Positions 36,303-45,227 of a DNA stretch of 64,000 nucleotides are shown one piece after another. Origin of the DNA: Cohnella sp. CFH 77786 (lineage in GTDB: Bacteria > Bacillota > Bacilli > Paenibacillales > Paenibacillaceae). Each line of letters begins with the position of its first letter. The first letter of the stretch is position 1. The stretch spans positions 204,138 to 268,137 of the forward strand of contig NZ_WJIB01000011.1 in NCBI RefSeq assembly GCF_019400745.1, read 5' to 3'. The position numbers and the translations under genes are program-made. The notes under the pieces are model-generated. The model did no database searches. It saw only the letters and a list, made by a program, of their open reading frames with translations, and was not told where the DNA came from.

Positions 36303-37373
36303 ATGCGTTATCCCGGATTGCTCGCCAAGTACAAGGACTTCTTGCCGGTCACGGACGGCACGCCGCTACTGACGCTGCAGGAAGGCAACACTCCGCTCGT
36401 GCGCGCGGAGAACCTGTCGGAAGAGCTGGACCTGGACCTTTACTTCAAATACGAAGGCTTGAACCCGACCGGCTCCTTCAAGGACCGCGGGATGGTCATG
36501 GCCGTCGCCAAGGCCATGGAGGAAGGCAGCACCACCATCATGTGCGCGTCCACCGGCAATACGTCCGCGGCGGCAGCGGCTTACGCGGCCCGGGGCGGAT
36601 TAAACTGCATCGTCCTTATTCCGAATAACAACATCGCCCTCGGCAAGCTGGCGCAGGCGATCATCTACGGGGCGAAGGTCGTCGCGATCGAAGGCAACTT
36701 CGACCGGGCATTGGAAATCGTCCGCGAAATTACGGCCAAACACCCGATCACGCTGGTCAATTCCGTCAACCCGTACCGGCTGGAAGGGCAGAAAACGGCC
36801 GCCTTCGAGGTGTGCGAGCAATTGGGAGGAGCGCCGGACTATCTGGCGATCCCGGTAGGCAACGCAGGCAACATCGCGGCGTATTGGAAAGGATTCAAGG
36901 AATACCGTGCCGCAGGGAAGAGCGTTTCGCTTCCGAAGATGATCGGATTCGAGGCGGAAGGCGCGATGGCGATCGTCAAGGGCGAGCCGATCCCGGATCC
37001 GGAGACGGTCGCCACGGCGATCCGCATCGGCAATCCCGCCAGCTGGGAGCTCGCGGTCGCAGCGGCCCGGGAATCGGAAGGCCGGATCGATTACGTGACG
37101 GACGAAGAGATTCTGGACACGTACAAGCTCATGGCGAAGCGCGAAGGGATATTCGCGGAACCGGCGTCCGCCGCGTCGCTCGCCGGCGTCCGCAAGCTCA
37201 AGCGGGAGGGCGTCTTCAGAGGCGGGGAGAAAGTAGTGTGCGTGTTGACCGGACACGGGCTGAAGGATCCGAATATCGCGATCAAATCGGTTCAGGCGGA
37301 ACCGGTCGTCGTGCAGGACAGCGAATCCGCGGTCTTGGAGGCCATTGCCCTCCTGGAGGAGGCTGTGCGATGA
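36303..37373 (+). CDS. thrC: Threonine synthase
   Basis: A PLP enzyme that converts O-phosphohomoserine to threonine. The 356-residue protein has the PLP lysine Lys60 in [13 protein letters not shown], the phosphate loop [14 protein letters not shown], and [16 protein letters not shown]. The start follows AAAGGAG. Its stop overlaps the thrB ATG (ATGA). Confidence 0.97.
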   Translation: MRYPGLLAKYKDFLPVTDGTPLLTLQEGNTPLVRAENLSEELDLDLYFKYEGLNPTGSFKDRGMVMAVAKAMEEGSTTIMCASTGNTSAAAAAYAARGGLNCIVLIPNNNIALGKLAQAIIYGAKVVAIEGNFDRALEIVREITAKHPITLVNSVNPYRLEGQKTAAFEVCEQLGGAPDYLAIPVGNAGNIAAYWKGFKEYRAAGKSVSLPKMIGFEAEGAMAIVKGEPIPDPETVATAIRIGNPASWELAVAAARESEGRIDYVTDEEILDTYKLMAKREGIFAEPASAASLAGVRKLKREGVFRGGEKVVCVLTGHGLKDPNIAIKSVQAEPVVVQDSESAVLEAIALLEEAVR

Positions 37374-38383
37374 CGGCGCGCGGGTCGGTTCCGCCGCGGA
37401 AGCGAGTTGCCCGTGCCATCGTCCCGGCCAGCACCGCCAATCTTGGGCCCGGCTTCGATTCGCTCGGCATGGCGCTTCCTCTGTACGCGGGTGTCTCCAT
37501 GAGAGCGGCCGGGCAAACGGACATTCGTTTGTTCGGGGAGAATCTGGACGGAATCCCGCTGGACAAGTCCAACCTGGTCTATGAAGTCGCGCAGGCGGTA
37601 TTCCGGAAGGCCGGCGTAGAGGTGCCCGAGCTGGAGATCGCATACGAGAGCAACATTCCGCTGACGCGGGGGCTCGGCAGCAGCGCGGCGGCAATCGTCG
37701 GCTCCTTGGTGGTGGCCAACGGGCTCATCGGCGAGCCGCTGTCCCGCGACGAACTGTTCCAGATGGCGACCGCCTTGGAACGGCATCCGGATAACGTCGG
37801 CGCATCCTTGTACGGAGGGTTCGTGGCGGCGGCATGGGACGGAGAACATGCCGCCGCAGTTTCGATGGAACCCCCTGCCGATCTGGAAGTGCTCGTCGCG
37901 ATTCCCGAATTCGAGCTGTCCACCAAGAAGGCGAGGGGCGTGCTTCCGCAGCAGGTCTCGATGGAAGACGCCGTGTTCAATGTCAGCCATAGTTCTCTGC
38001 TGACCGCGGCGCTCGTTTCCGGCAGGCTGGACGTTCTGCGGCACGCCATGCGGGACCGGCTGCATCAGCCTTACCGAGCGTCGATGATTCCGGGTATGGC
38101 GGACGTGCTTCGGGACGCGCCGGACCATGGGGCGCTTGGAGCCGTGCTTTCGGGTGCCGGCCCGACGCTGCTTATGCTGGCGGACCGGCGGGACGGAAGA
38201 AGGGCGGAGCTGGAAGGCTACGTGAAGGGCGTCATGCAATCGGCGGGCGTCGGGGTTTCGACGCGCTGGCTGAAGCCTTGCGCGCATGGCGCGTTGCTGG
38301 ACGTGTCCGAGTCCGACCGGGAGCTCGAAGCCCCGCTGGCCGCACTGGCCGCGCCGGGCGGCAAGCCGGAGGTGAGAGCGTGA
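37370..38383 (+). CDS. thrB: Homoserine kinase
   Basis: A GHMP-family kinase of 337 residues that phosphorylates homoserine for ThrC. The ATP-binding loop is [16 protein letters not shown], the N-terminal motif is [19 protein letters not shown], and the third GHMP motif is [17 protein letters not shown] 37370 overlaps the thrC stop and is preceded by GGAGGAGG; a much longer open frame upstream is only thrC read in another frame. Confidence 0.97.
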   Translation: MTARGSVPPRKRVARAIVPASTANLGPGFDSLGMALPLYAGVSMRAAGQTDIRLFGENLDGIPLDKSNLVYEVAQAVFRKAGVEVPELEIAYESNIPLTRGLGSSAAAIVGSLVVANGLIGEPLSRDELFQMATALERHPDNVGASLYGGFVAAAWDGEHAAAVSMEPPADLEVLVAIPEFELSTKKARGVLPQQVSMEDAVFNVSHSSLLTAALVSGRLDVLRHAMRDRLHQPYRASMIPGMADVLRDAPDHGALGAVLSGAGPTLLMLADRRDGRRAELEGYVKGVMQSAGVGVSTRWLKPCAHGALLDVSESDRELEAPLAALAAPGGKPEVRA

Positions 38384-39270
38384 GCGGACGCAGAAGCGTG
38401 GCCGTGCTGCCGATGGGCACCGTCTCCGACGAGGCGGCCCGGTATTTGTTCCAGGGGCAGGACGTCGAATACGTATACCACAAGCTGATCGCGGATGTCT
38501 TTCTGTCTACGGTGAACGGCAGAACGGACTGGAGCGTCATCCCGATCGAGAACACGATCGACGGCTCCGTCAGTCTCCATCTGGATTGGTTGATCCACGA
38601 AGTGGATTTGCCGATCCGGGCCGAATGGGTGTTTCCTTCGATCCAGAACCTGATCGGAAGGGCGGATGAGCTCGCGGACGGGGCGGGGTCCTGGGATCCG
38701 GCCAAAATCGCCAAGGTGGTCAGCCATCCGGTCGCGATGGCGCAGTGCCATCAATTCCTCCGTGCCACGCTTCCCCATGCGGAGCTCGAAACGCTGCCGA
38801 GCACGGCGCAGGCCGTGCAGCTCGTGCACGATCATCCCGGCCGAGGCTGGGCCGCGATCGGAACGCAGCTGGCGGCCGCGAATTTCGGACTGGACGTGCT
38901 CGCATCCGGCGTGACCGACCACGACAACAACTTTACCCGGTTTTTGCTGGTGGGAGAGGCACCCTATGAGCGGCCGGATGCCGTTCAGCGCAAGACGAGC
39001 ATCCTCGTGACGCTTCCGGAGGATTATCCGGGCGCGCTCCATCAGGTGCTGTCCGCGTTCGCCTGGCGGCGGATCAACCTGTCTCGCATCGAATCCAGGC
39101 CGACTAAGAAGAAGCTGGGCAGCTATTTTTTCTATATCGACATCGAGCTTTCGATGGATACGGTGCTACTGCCGGCCGCCATTGCGGAAATCGAGGCAAT
39201 CGGCTGCCAAGTCCGCGTTTTGGGGTCATATCCCAGCATTCCTTATCATAAATCCAATCCGGAGGTGTAA
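38380..39270 (+). CDS. pheA: Prephenate dehydratase
   Basis: Decarboxylating dehydration of prephenate to phenylpyruvate, for phenylalanine. The 296-residue protein has the N-terminal VLPMGTVSDEAARYLF, the substrate motif SVIPIENTIDGSVSLHLDWL, and TDHDNNFTRFLLVG with the TRF signature. A C-terminal ACT domain (VTLPEDYPGALHQVLSAFAW, IESRPTKKKLGSY) carries the ESRP phenylalanine-sensing motif. The start is GTG 38380, overlapping the thrB stop and following GGAGGTGAG. Confidence 0.95.
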   Translation: MSGRRSVAVLPMGTVSDEAARYLFQGQDVEYVYHKLIADVFLSTVNGRTDWSVIPIENTIDGSVSLHLDWLIHEVDLPIRAEWVFPSIQNLIGRADELADGAGSWDPAKIAKVVSHPVAMAQCHQFLRATLPHAELETLPSTAQAVQLVHDHPGRGWAAIGTQLAAANFGLDVLASGVTDHDNNFTRFLLVGEAPYERPDAVQRKTSILVTLPEDYPGALHQVLSAFAWRRINLSRIESRPTKKKLGSYFFYIDIELSMDTVLLPAAIAEIEAIGCQVRVLGSYPSIPYHKSNPEV

Positions 39271-39276
39271 CGGGCG

Positions 39277-40173
39277 ATGGCTGAGCAATGGATTTATTTG
39301 AACGGGGAGTACGTCACGAAGGAAAACGCCAAAGTGTCCGTGTTCGATCACGGGTTTCTGTACGGAGACGGTATTTTCGAAGGGATCCGGATTTACGGGG
39401 GCAACATTTTCAGGTGCAAGGAGCACTTGGACCGGTTGTACGATTCGGCCAAATCCATCATGCTTGACATTCCGCTCACTTACGAAGAGATGCAGGAGGC
39501 GTTGTGCGAGACGCTGCGGAAAAACGGCCTTCGGGACGGCTACATCCGGCTCGTCGTTTCCCGCGGTCCCGGCAATCTCGGTTTGGATCCGAAACGCTGC
39601 CCGAAAGCCTGGGTGATCATCATCGCCGAGCAGCTCTCCATCTATCCGGAGGAAGCTTACAGGAGCGGTCTTCGCTCGATCTCCGTCAGCCAGCGCCGCA
39701 ACATTCCGGACGCGCTTAGCCCCAAAGTCAAGTCGCTGAACTATTTGAACAACATTCTGGTCAAAATCCAAGCGAACCTGGCCGAGGTCGGCGAAGCGAT
39801 CATGCTGAACGCGCAAGGGTACGTGGCGGAAGGCTCGAGCGACAACATCTTTGTCGTGAAACGCGGCGTCGTGTACACGCCCCCGACCTATTTGGGCGCA
39901 CTGGAGGGCGTGACGCGCGGAGCCATCATCGATCTGTGCGGCCGGCTCGGCTATACGCTGAAGGAAGAACCGTTCACGCTGCATGACGTATATTGCGCGG
40001 ACGAGGTTTTCTTTACCGGAACGGCCGCGGAAGTCATCGCCGTGCGCGAGGTGGATGGCCGCATCATCGGGGAAGGCAAAGCCGGTCCCGTGACGATGCA
40101 TTTACTCGAGGAGTTCCGCAAAATCGTGACGGTCGAAGGTGTCAAGGTCGATTTCCAACCGGGTTCGAAGTGA
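39277..40173 (+). CDS. ilvE: Branched-chain amino acid aminotransferase
   Basis: A fold-type IV PLP aminotransferase of 298 residues. The PLP lysine is Lys152 in SPKVKSLNYLNNIL, the active-site entrance is FDHGFLYGDGIFEGIR, and GYVAEGSSDNIFVV with DEVFFTGTAAEVIAV complete the signature. It may also serve aromatic amino acids, given its place behind pheA. The start follows GGAGGTG six bases after the pheA stop. Last gene of the operon. Confidence 0.93.
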   Translation: MAEQWIYLNGEYVTKENAKVSVFDHGFLYGDGIFEGIRIYGGNIFRCKEHLDRLYDSAKSIMLDIPLTYEEMQEALCETLRKNGLRDGYIRLVVSRGPGNLGLDPKRCPKAWVIIIAEQLSIYPEEAYRSGLRSISVSQRRNIPDALSPKVKSLNYLNNILVKIQANLAEVGEAIMLNAQGYVAEGSSDNIFVVKRGVVYTPPTYLGALEGVTRGAIIDLCGRLGYTLKEEPFTLHDVYCADEVFFTGTAAEVIAVREVDGRIIGEGKAGPVTMHLLEEFRKIVTVEGVKVDFQPGSK

Positions 40174-40181
40174 AACAACAG

Positions 40182-40212
40182 GCTGCCGGGCGAATCGTCC
40201 GGCGGCTTTTTT
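40182..40212 (+). terminator. Intrinsic terminator after ilvE
   Basis: GCTGCCGG (40182-40189) pairs with CCGGCGGC (40199-40206), followed by TTTTTT. Confidence 0.85.
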
Positions 40213-40354
40213 ATCATGATTAGAAAGCATAAGTTTCCGGGGTGTGGTTTTGGGGAAGAGAGAGAGAGGGGAGCCGTTTACGATTACGGTTCAGGCGCTC
40301 CCGTAGATGTTCTGCTCGTCTGCGGATTTTGCGACTTATAGGTTGTGTCCTCCG

Positions 40355-40660
40355 ACGCTGCGAACGTTGTCGTCACTTGCGGAGACGTTATTTCAGGGAA
40401 AACTCCGACTACGAGCGCTGTAGTGACCTCCGGAGACGTTATTTTTGCGAAATCCCCGACTACGAGCGCTGTAGTGACCTCCGGAGACGTTATTTCTGGA
40501 AAGCCCCCGACTACGAGCGCTGTAGTGACCTCCGGAGACGTTATTTCTGCGAAACCCCCGACTACGAGCGCTGTAGTGACCTCCGGAGACGTTATTTTGC
40601 GAAATCCCCGACTACGAGCGCTGTAGTGACCTCCGGAGACGTTATTTCTGCGATTTCCTT
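40355..40660. repeat. Tandem array 2: five 50-51-bp units plus one decayed unit
   Basis: Units start at 40407, 40458, 40509, 40560 (50 bases) and 40610, preceded by a degenerate copy from about 40355. Each holds the perfect palindrome CTCCGGAG and an imperfect one, ACTACGAGCGCTGTAGT. The core CGGAGACGTTATTTC resembles CGGAGCGGCGTTATTTC of array 4. No protein-coding role is apparent. Confidence 0.92.
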
Positions 40661-41034
40661 AGGTGTGTTGTAGGTGCGTTTGAGATAGCAGGACCGCGCA
40701 AGCAGTTTTTTTGCAACCCCCCAACCCCGCCTAGTGCCAAAATACACTTAACATCTGCCTCAAATGCCCGTTTCTTTGGGTTAAGGGATGAAATTGAATA
40801 TGAAGTGTAGTTTCACACTTACGCTAAAGTTCGGCCAAAGTGAAAGTCTGTCAGCCTATCGGGGTTTAAGCAACTTGACTTGTTGCAATGGCCGCGCCTA
40901 CTCGTGCGACGAATGTTCCGCCAATTTTTTCCCTTCTTGATGTCAAATGCCTATTTCCTGCATAGGATGTAGGGATTGCGGGAGGGCAAAAGCCCGCCTA
41001 TGAGCTTATGCTAACGTGACCAGGAGGGAACGGC
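40661..41034. other. 374-base intergenic region before the safA-like gene
   Basis: No gene is seen. Small hairpins are possible: AAGTG/CACTT near 40803, GCAAC/GTTGC near 40870, and GCGG-GGC/GCC-CGC at about 40978-40998. CATAGGAT at 40961 resembles a sigmaE/sigmaK -10 element, but no matching -35 is found, so the spore-specific promoter expected for a safA gene is not identified. Confidence 0.4.
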
Positions 41035-43794
41035 GTGAAGATTCATATGGTCAAAAAAGGCGACTCGTTGTATATGATTGCCCAAAAATACAACGTTCCG
41101 CTGGAAGAGCTCATCAAAGCCAATCCGGAGATTCCCAATCCGGACCAAATCGACGTGGGCATGAAAATCAAAATTCCCGCTCCTGCCCAGCCGACTTTCG
41201 AGCTGATGCACCAGCATACGGTCCAGCAAGGAGACACTTTGTGGAAGCTGTCCAAAGCTTGGGGGATTCCGCTTTCCGTCATGATCCAAGCGAATCCCCA
41301 ACTGAAAAATCCCAACGTATTGCTTACGGGAGAAGTCGTCAACATTCCAAAGCTGACGCCCGGGGCGGCACAAGGATCCAACCTTGACATGCAGGGATGG
41401 ATCCCCGGAAAGAAACACACCGGGGTCAAAAAGGAGACTGGGGTAGCGTTTGAACCCGCGCCCGAGCCGGAGCCGATGCCGGCTCCGCTGCCGGCACCAC
41501 TGCCCGAACTGCCCTCCAAAAAAACGGAATTCAAGCCGGTAGAGGAAATTGCGCCCAGTCCGATTCCGTTCCATAAAGAGAACGAACTGTTCGCACAAAT
41601 GCCGATACCTGCCGTCGAAGCGGGCACTCATGTTCCCAACGAGCCGTATCCGTCGAACATCTCCCCCTCGTTTGGGGCCAATGAACCGTATCCGTCGAAC
41701 ATCGCTCCCTCGTTTGGGGCCAACGAGCCGTATCCGTCGAACATCGCTCCCTCGTTTGGGGCCAATGAGCCGTATCATTCGAACATCGCTCCCTCGTTTG
41801 GGGCCAACGAGCCGTATCCGTCGAACATCGCTCCCTCGTTTGGGGCCAACGAGCCGTATCCGTCGAACATCTCTCCCTCGTTTGGGGCCAACGAGCCGTA
41901 TCCGTCGAACATCTCTCCCTCGTTTGGGGCCAATGAGCCGTATCCGTCGAACATCTCTCCCTCGTTTGGGGCCAATGAGCCGTATCCGTCGAACATCTCT
42001 CCCTCGTTTGGGGCCAACGAGCCGTATCCGTCGAACATCTCTCCCTCGTTTGGGGCCAACGAGCCGTATCCGTCGAACATCGCTCCCTCGTTTGGGGCCA
42101 ACGAGCCGTATCCGTCGAACATCGCTCCCTCGTTTGGGGCCAACGAGCCGTATCCGTCGAACATCGCTCCGATGTACGGGGGCAACGAGCCGTATCCTTC
42201 GAATATCTCTCCCGCGTACGGGGCCAACGAGCCGTATCCGTCGAACATCGCTCCGATGTACGGGGCCAACGAGCCATATCCGTCGAACATCGCTCCGATG
42301 TACGGGGCCAACGAGCCGTATCCGTCGAACATCGCTCCCGCGTACGGGGCCAACGAGCCATATCCGTCGAACATCGCTCCGATGTACGGGGCCAAAGGGC
42401 CGTATCCGTCGAATTATCCGGCTAATTATCCCGTCGGCGGGGCGGAAATGGCGGCAAATCCATCGTTCGCACACGGTTATGGCCATTTTTACCCTTACGG
42501 ACACGCCTACGATCATGGATACGATCACGTTCATGGCGCATGGGAAGGCGTAGTCGGCAGCATGTACGATCCGAACGACATCAGCGGATTCGCCAAAACG
42601 CACGGTTACGGCGACATTTCGCAAGCGCCCCATGCAGGCGCAATGACGGGGGTCACGGGATATCTTCCCGCCTACGTTCCGGGTTTGGTCGCCCCCTCCG
42701 CCACCGGTGCGAAGCCTTCGGCGGGTTGCAAAAACTGCGGAGGAACGCCTTCCGCGCTGAGCGCCCCCACGGCAGCGGCGGTTCCCTCATGGCCCACGTC
42801 CGTGAGCCCGTTGGCGGCGGCTCCCGTATTCGTGAACGTCTATCCGAGCGCGGCCTATAAGCCGACGGCCGTGAGCCCGTTGGCGACGGGACCCGTACCG
42901 GCGAACGTCTATCCCGGAGCAGCCTATGCGCCGACGGCCGTGAGCCCGTTGGCGACGGGACCCGTTCCGGAGAACGTCTATCCCGGAGCAACCTATGCGC
43001 CGACGGCCGTGAGCCCGTTGGCGACGGGACCCGTACCGGCGAACGTCTATCCCGGAGCGACCTATGCGCCGACGGCCGTAAGTCCGTTCGCGGCTGGAGT
43101 ACCGGAAAACGTCTATCCTGGCGCGACCTATGCGCCGACGGCCGTAAGTCCGTTCGCGGCTGGCGTACCGGAAAACGTCTATCCTGGCGCGGCCTTTGCG
43201 CCGACGGCCGTAAGTCCGTTCGCGGCTGGAGTACCGGAAAACGTCTATCCTGGCGCGGCCTTTGCGCCGACGGCCGTAAGCCCGTTCGCGGCTGGCGTAC
43301 CGGAAAACGTCTATCCTGGCGCGGCCTTTGCGCCGACGGCCGTAAGCCCGTTCGCGGCTGGCGTACCGGAAAACGTCTATCCTGGCGCGACCTTTGCGCC
43401 GATGGGCGCAGGCTATCCGATCGCCAACTTGCCTTACGGGTACGACGGCGCTCCTCTCGGCCATTACGCCCCCTACGCTACAGCGCCCGCGGGCGTTCTT
43501 CCGGCGGTCAACGATCCGGCAGGAGTCGTGCCCACTTACGGCCATTTCGGGGTTCCGTTTGAGGTAGACGGGATTCCTCCGATCCCGCCCATACCACCGC
43601 TGCGCGAACGCCAAGAGGAGAAAAGCGAAGGCCAGTCGGACTCCCTGACCCTGCACGCGGCGGAGGAAGACGACGCCGATCCGCTTTCCGCCGTCGTGAC
43701 GAAAAAGCGGAAAACGCAGACGGAGCGGAAAGCCGCGAAAACCGGCCGCTTGAAATCGAAGCGCAAAGAAAGCCTGCCCTGGATCAAATGGTGA
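41035..43794 (+). CDS. safA: SafA-like spore coat morphogenetic protein with two LysM domains and long repeats
   Basis: A 919-residue protein with two N-terminal LysM domains (about 2-47: HMVKKGDSLYMIAQKYNVPL; about 58-106: HTVQQGDTLWKLSKAWGIPL) that would bind cortex glycan. These are followed by eighteen 14-residue repeats (NEPYPSNI[AS]PSFGA), a His/Tyr-rich spacer, nine 22-23-residue repeats (PTAVSPFAAGVPENVYPG), and a charged Lys-rich tail. In B. subtilis SafA is a LysM inner-coat organiser that binds SpoVID and lies near bofC-ruvAB; architecture and synteny both match. GTG 41035 follows CAGGAGGG. It is more than twice the length of B. subtilis SafA (387 residues) because of the repeats. 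Confidence 0.82.
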   Translation: MKIHMVKKGDSLYMIAQKYNVPLEELIKANPEIPNPDQIDVGMKIKIPAPAQPTFELMHQHTVQQGDTLWKLSKAWGIPLSVMIQANPQLKNPNVLLTGEVVNIPKLTPGAAQGSNLDMQGWIPGKKHTGVKKETGVAFEPAPEPEPMPAPLPAPLPELPSKKTEFKPVEEIAPSPIPFHKENELFAQMPIPAVEAGTHVPNEPYPSNISPSFGANEPYPSNIAPSFGANEPYPSNIAPSFGANEPYHSNIAPSFGANEPYPSNIAPSFGANEPYPSNISPSFGANEPYPSNISPSFGANEPYPSNISPSFGANEPYPSNISPSFGANEPYPSNISPSFGANEPYPSNIAPSFGANEPYPSNIAPSFGANEPYPSNIAPMYGGNEPYPSNISPAYGANEPYPSNIAPMYGANEPYPSNIAPMYGANEPYPSNIAPAYGANEPYPSNIAPMYGAKGPYPSNYPANYPVGGAEMAANPSFAHGYGHFYPYGHAYDHGYDHVHGAWEGVVGSMYDPNDISGFAKTHGYGDISQAPHAGAMTGVTGYLPAYVPGLVAPSATGAKPSAGCKNCGGTPSALSAPTAAAVPSWPTSVSPLAAAPVFVNVYPSAAYKPTAVSPLATGPVPANVYPGAAYAPTAVSPLATGPVPENVYPGATYAPTAVSPLATGPVPANVYPGATYAPTAVSPFAAGVPENVYPGATYAPTAVSPFAAGVPENVYPGAAFAPTAVSPFAAGVPENVYPGAAFAPTAVSPFAAGVPENVYPGAAFAPTAVSPFAAGVPENVYPGATFAPMGAGYPIANLPYGYDGAPLGHYAPYATAPAGVLPAVNDPAGVVPTYGHFGVPFEVDGIPPIPPIPPLRERQEEKSEGQSDSLTLHAAEEDDADPLSAVVTKKRKTQTERKAAKTGRLKSKRKESLPWIKW
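41638..42393 (+). repeat. Eighteen 42-bp in-frame repeats in safA
   Basis: Exactly 756 bases, or 18 units of 42. They encode NEPYPSNI followed by APSFGA, SPSFGA or APMYGA variants. The first twelve units are the SFGA form and the last six the MYGA/AYGA forms, indicating block expansion. Confidence 0.97.
42793..43398 (+). repeat. Nine 66-69-bp in-frame repeats in safA
   Basis: Four 69-base units (PTAVSPLATGPVPANVYPG type) followed by five 66-base units (PTAVSPFAAGVPENVYPG type). The step from 23 to 22 residues marks two separate expansions. Confidence 0.95.
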
Positions 43795-43809
43795 AGTAAG
43801 CGCATAGCG

Positions 43810-43859
43810 CCGGAATCCCCTGGCAACACTAGAGAAAAAGGAAGAGAAGGGGATTCCGG
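43810..43859 (+). promoter_or_regulatory. Inverted repeat enclosing the bofC ribosome binding site
   Basis: CCGGAATCCCC (43810-43820) is perfectly complementary to GGGGATTCCGG (43849-43859), with a 28-base loop. The right arm includes most of the GAAGGGG Shine-Dalgarno sequence and the first base of the GTG start. Confidence 0.65.
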
Positions 43860-44569
43860 TGTTCGTCTTTCGCGCCATGAAGGAATTGAAGAAGAAATTG
43901 AAGAGAAGACGCCGTCCGATCTGGTCCCTCGGCATGCTGGCCGCCGTTTTCCTGGCTGCGTCTGCTGCCGGAATCGGCACCGCGGCGATCATTGAGAAAG
44001 CCGCGCTGGGATATTCCGAGGTTGAGCCCGCCGCGGTTCCTCTATCGGAAACGCCGGGAACGGACAAGCCTGCCGCCGCGCCGGCTCCCGGCTCCCGCGA
44101 GGCCGCGCTTCAGGCGCTCGCCGGATGGGACGGCGAGGTGGAGCTCGTCCTGCACAGGGTTTATTGGTGCGGAGAGGAGACCCGGATGCTGGGCCGTCAT
44201 TCGGCCGGGAAAGCGGCCGAGCTTCTCAAATCGAGGAGGGATTGGGAAGCGTCGTTCGAAACTTCCGGCCGTCTCGTGCTCCAAGAGAACGTGGAAGATT
44301 TGTCGCCCGCATGCCGCCAGACGGCTTATATCGGGATGGATGCGGACGGCAACCTGTCGCTGTTCGACGGTCCGCCGAGAAAGGACAACGTCGTGCGCAC
44401 CTTCTTCCAGCTCGACATCCGTTCCCTGGAATCCAGCTTGTCCAAGGAAAAGCTTCACGAGCTGGCTGACGGCATCCGCGTTTCCGATCGGGACGAATAC
44501 CGAAGCGTGCTGTCCAGCTTCAGCGATTTCGCCCGAAAGTCGGAGGGCGTTATGAAGCAGCAACGCTAA
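43859..44569 (+). CDS. bofC: Bypass-of-forespore protein C (intercompartmental sigmaK checkpoint)
   Basis: In B. subtilis BofC is a forespore protein secreted to the intermembrane space, where it restrains SpoIVB, the protease that triggers SpoIVFB. The 236-residue protein has a basic N-terminus, one signal/transmembrane segment (about 23-46), an N-terminal domain (LVLHRVYWCGEETRMLGRHS) and the C-terminal BofC domain (YIGMDADGNLSLFDGPPRKD). GTG 43859 follows GAAGGGG by six bases. Its place between safA and ruvA agrees with B. subtilis. An 11-bp inverted repeat hides the ribosome binding site. Confidence 0.88.
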   Translation: MFVFRAMKELKKKLKRRRRPIWSLGMLAAVFLAASAAGIGTAAIIEKAALGYSEVEPAAVPLSETPGTDKPAAAPAPGSREAALQALAGWDGEVELVLHRVYWCGEETRMLGRHSAGKAAELLKSRRDWEASFETSGRLVLQENVEDLSPACRQTAYIGMDADGNLSLFDGPPRKDNVVRTFFQLDIRSLESSLSKEKLHELADGIRVSDRDEYRSVLSSFSDFARKSEGVMKQQR

Positions 44570-44609
44570 ACGGCCGTACCGGATAAGCCGTCATATGAGC
44601 CGGCATAAG

Positions 44610-44636
44610 GGGCGCTCCCGCAGGGGGCGTCCTTTT
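44610..44636 (+). terminator. Intrinsic terminator after bofC
   Basis: A ten-pair stem (44610-44619 with 44623-44632, two G:T pairs) with a GCA loop, followed by TTTT. Confidence 0.75.
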
Positions 44637-44650
44637 CGGCATGGCTTTTG

Positions 44651-44679
44651 TTCTCATCGGTGCGAACATTTGCTATAAT
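44651..44679 (+). promoter_or_regulatory. Promoter of ruvCAB
   Basis: TATAAT (44674-44679) preceded by TGC (extended -10). TTCTCA (44651-44656) at 17 bases is a weak -35. It lies 44 bases before ruvC. Confidence 0.65.
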
Positions 44680-44723
44680 CTATGGGAGCAAGCGGAGCCA
44701 TTACGGAGAGCGGGGACTAGGAC

Positions 44724-45227
44724 ATGCGGGTGCTGGGCATCGACCCGGGCATCGCCATCATGGGATTCGGGTTTATCGACAAAATCGGGCACCGGCTCGT
44801 TCCCGTACAGTACGGCAGCATCGAGACCGAAGCCGGGACGAGGACGGAAGAGCGACTTCGCCAGATTTACGACGCGTCTTGCGCGCTGCTGGACAAATAC
44901 CGTCCCGATACGATCGCCGTCGAGAAGCTGTTTTTCAATAAGAACGTGACGAACGCATTCAGCGTCGGGCAGGCGCGGGGCGTGCTGATGCTGGCCGCCG
45001 CGCAGAGGGGGCTGCCGATCGGGGAATATACGCCGATGCAGGTGAAGCAGGCGGTCGTCGGATACGGCGCCGCGGAGAAGAAGCAGGTGCAGGAAATGGT
45101 CAAAATGATCCTCAAGCTGCAGGCGGTGCCGAAGCCGGACGACGTCGCCGACGCGCTGGCCGTCGCCATCTGCCATGCGCATTCGGTCTCCCTGAACGAC
45201 CGGTTGAACGGAGTGAAGCCAATATGA
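44724..45227 (+). CDS. ruvC: Holliday junction resolvase RuvC
   Basis: A 167-residue endonuclease that resolves four-way junctions. The acidic metal ligands are visible at Asp7 (LGIDPG), Glu67 (AVEKLFF) and the C-terminal DDVADALAVA aspartates. It overlaps ruvA by four bases. B. subtilis lacks ruvC and uses RecU, so ruvC upstream of ruvAB is a lineage marker of Paenibacillaceae and clostridia. Confidence 0.97.
   Translation: MRVLGIDPGIAIMGFGFIDKIGHRLVPVQYGSIETEAGTRTEERLRQIYDASCALLDKYRPDTIAVEKLFFNKNVTNAFSVGQARGVLMLAAAQRGLPIGEYTPMQVKQAVVGYGAAEKKQVQEMVKMILKLQAVPKPDDVADALAVAICHAHSVSLNDRLNGVKPI

Noticed and set aside
36812..37369. Upstream extension of the thrB frame
   Set aside because: It lies within thrC in another frame. 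thrB starts at 37370 with ATGA overlap and a ribosome binding site.
40961..40968. SigmaE/sigmaK promoter before the safA-like gene
   Set aside because: CATAGGAT alone is not enough; no -35 match at 14-17 bases was found for either factor.
40978..40998. Possible c-di-GMP or other riboswitch before the safA-like gene
   Set aside because: Only a small bulged hairpin is visible and none of the conserved riboswitch cores could be recognised.
41011..42633. Minus-strand and other-frame open readings across the safA repeats
   Set aside because: They are shadows of the 42-base repeat. The plus frame has LysM domains, a strong ribosome binding site and synteny.
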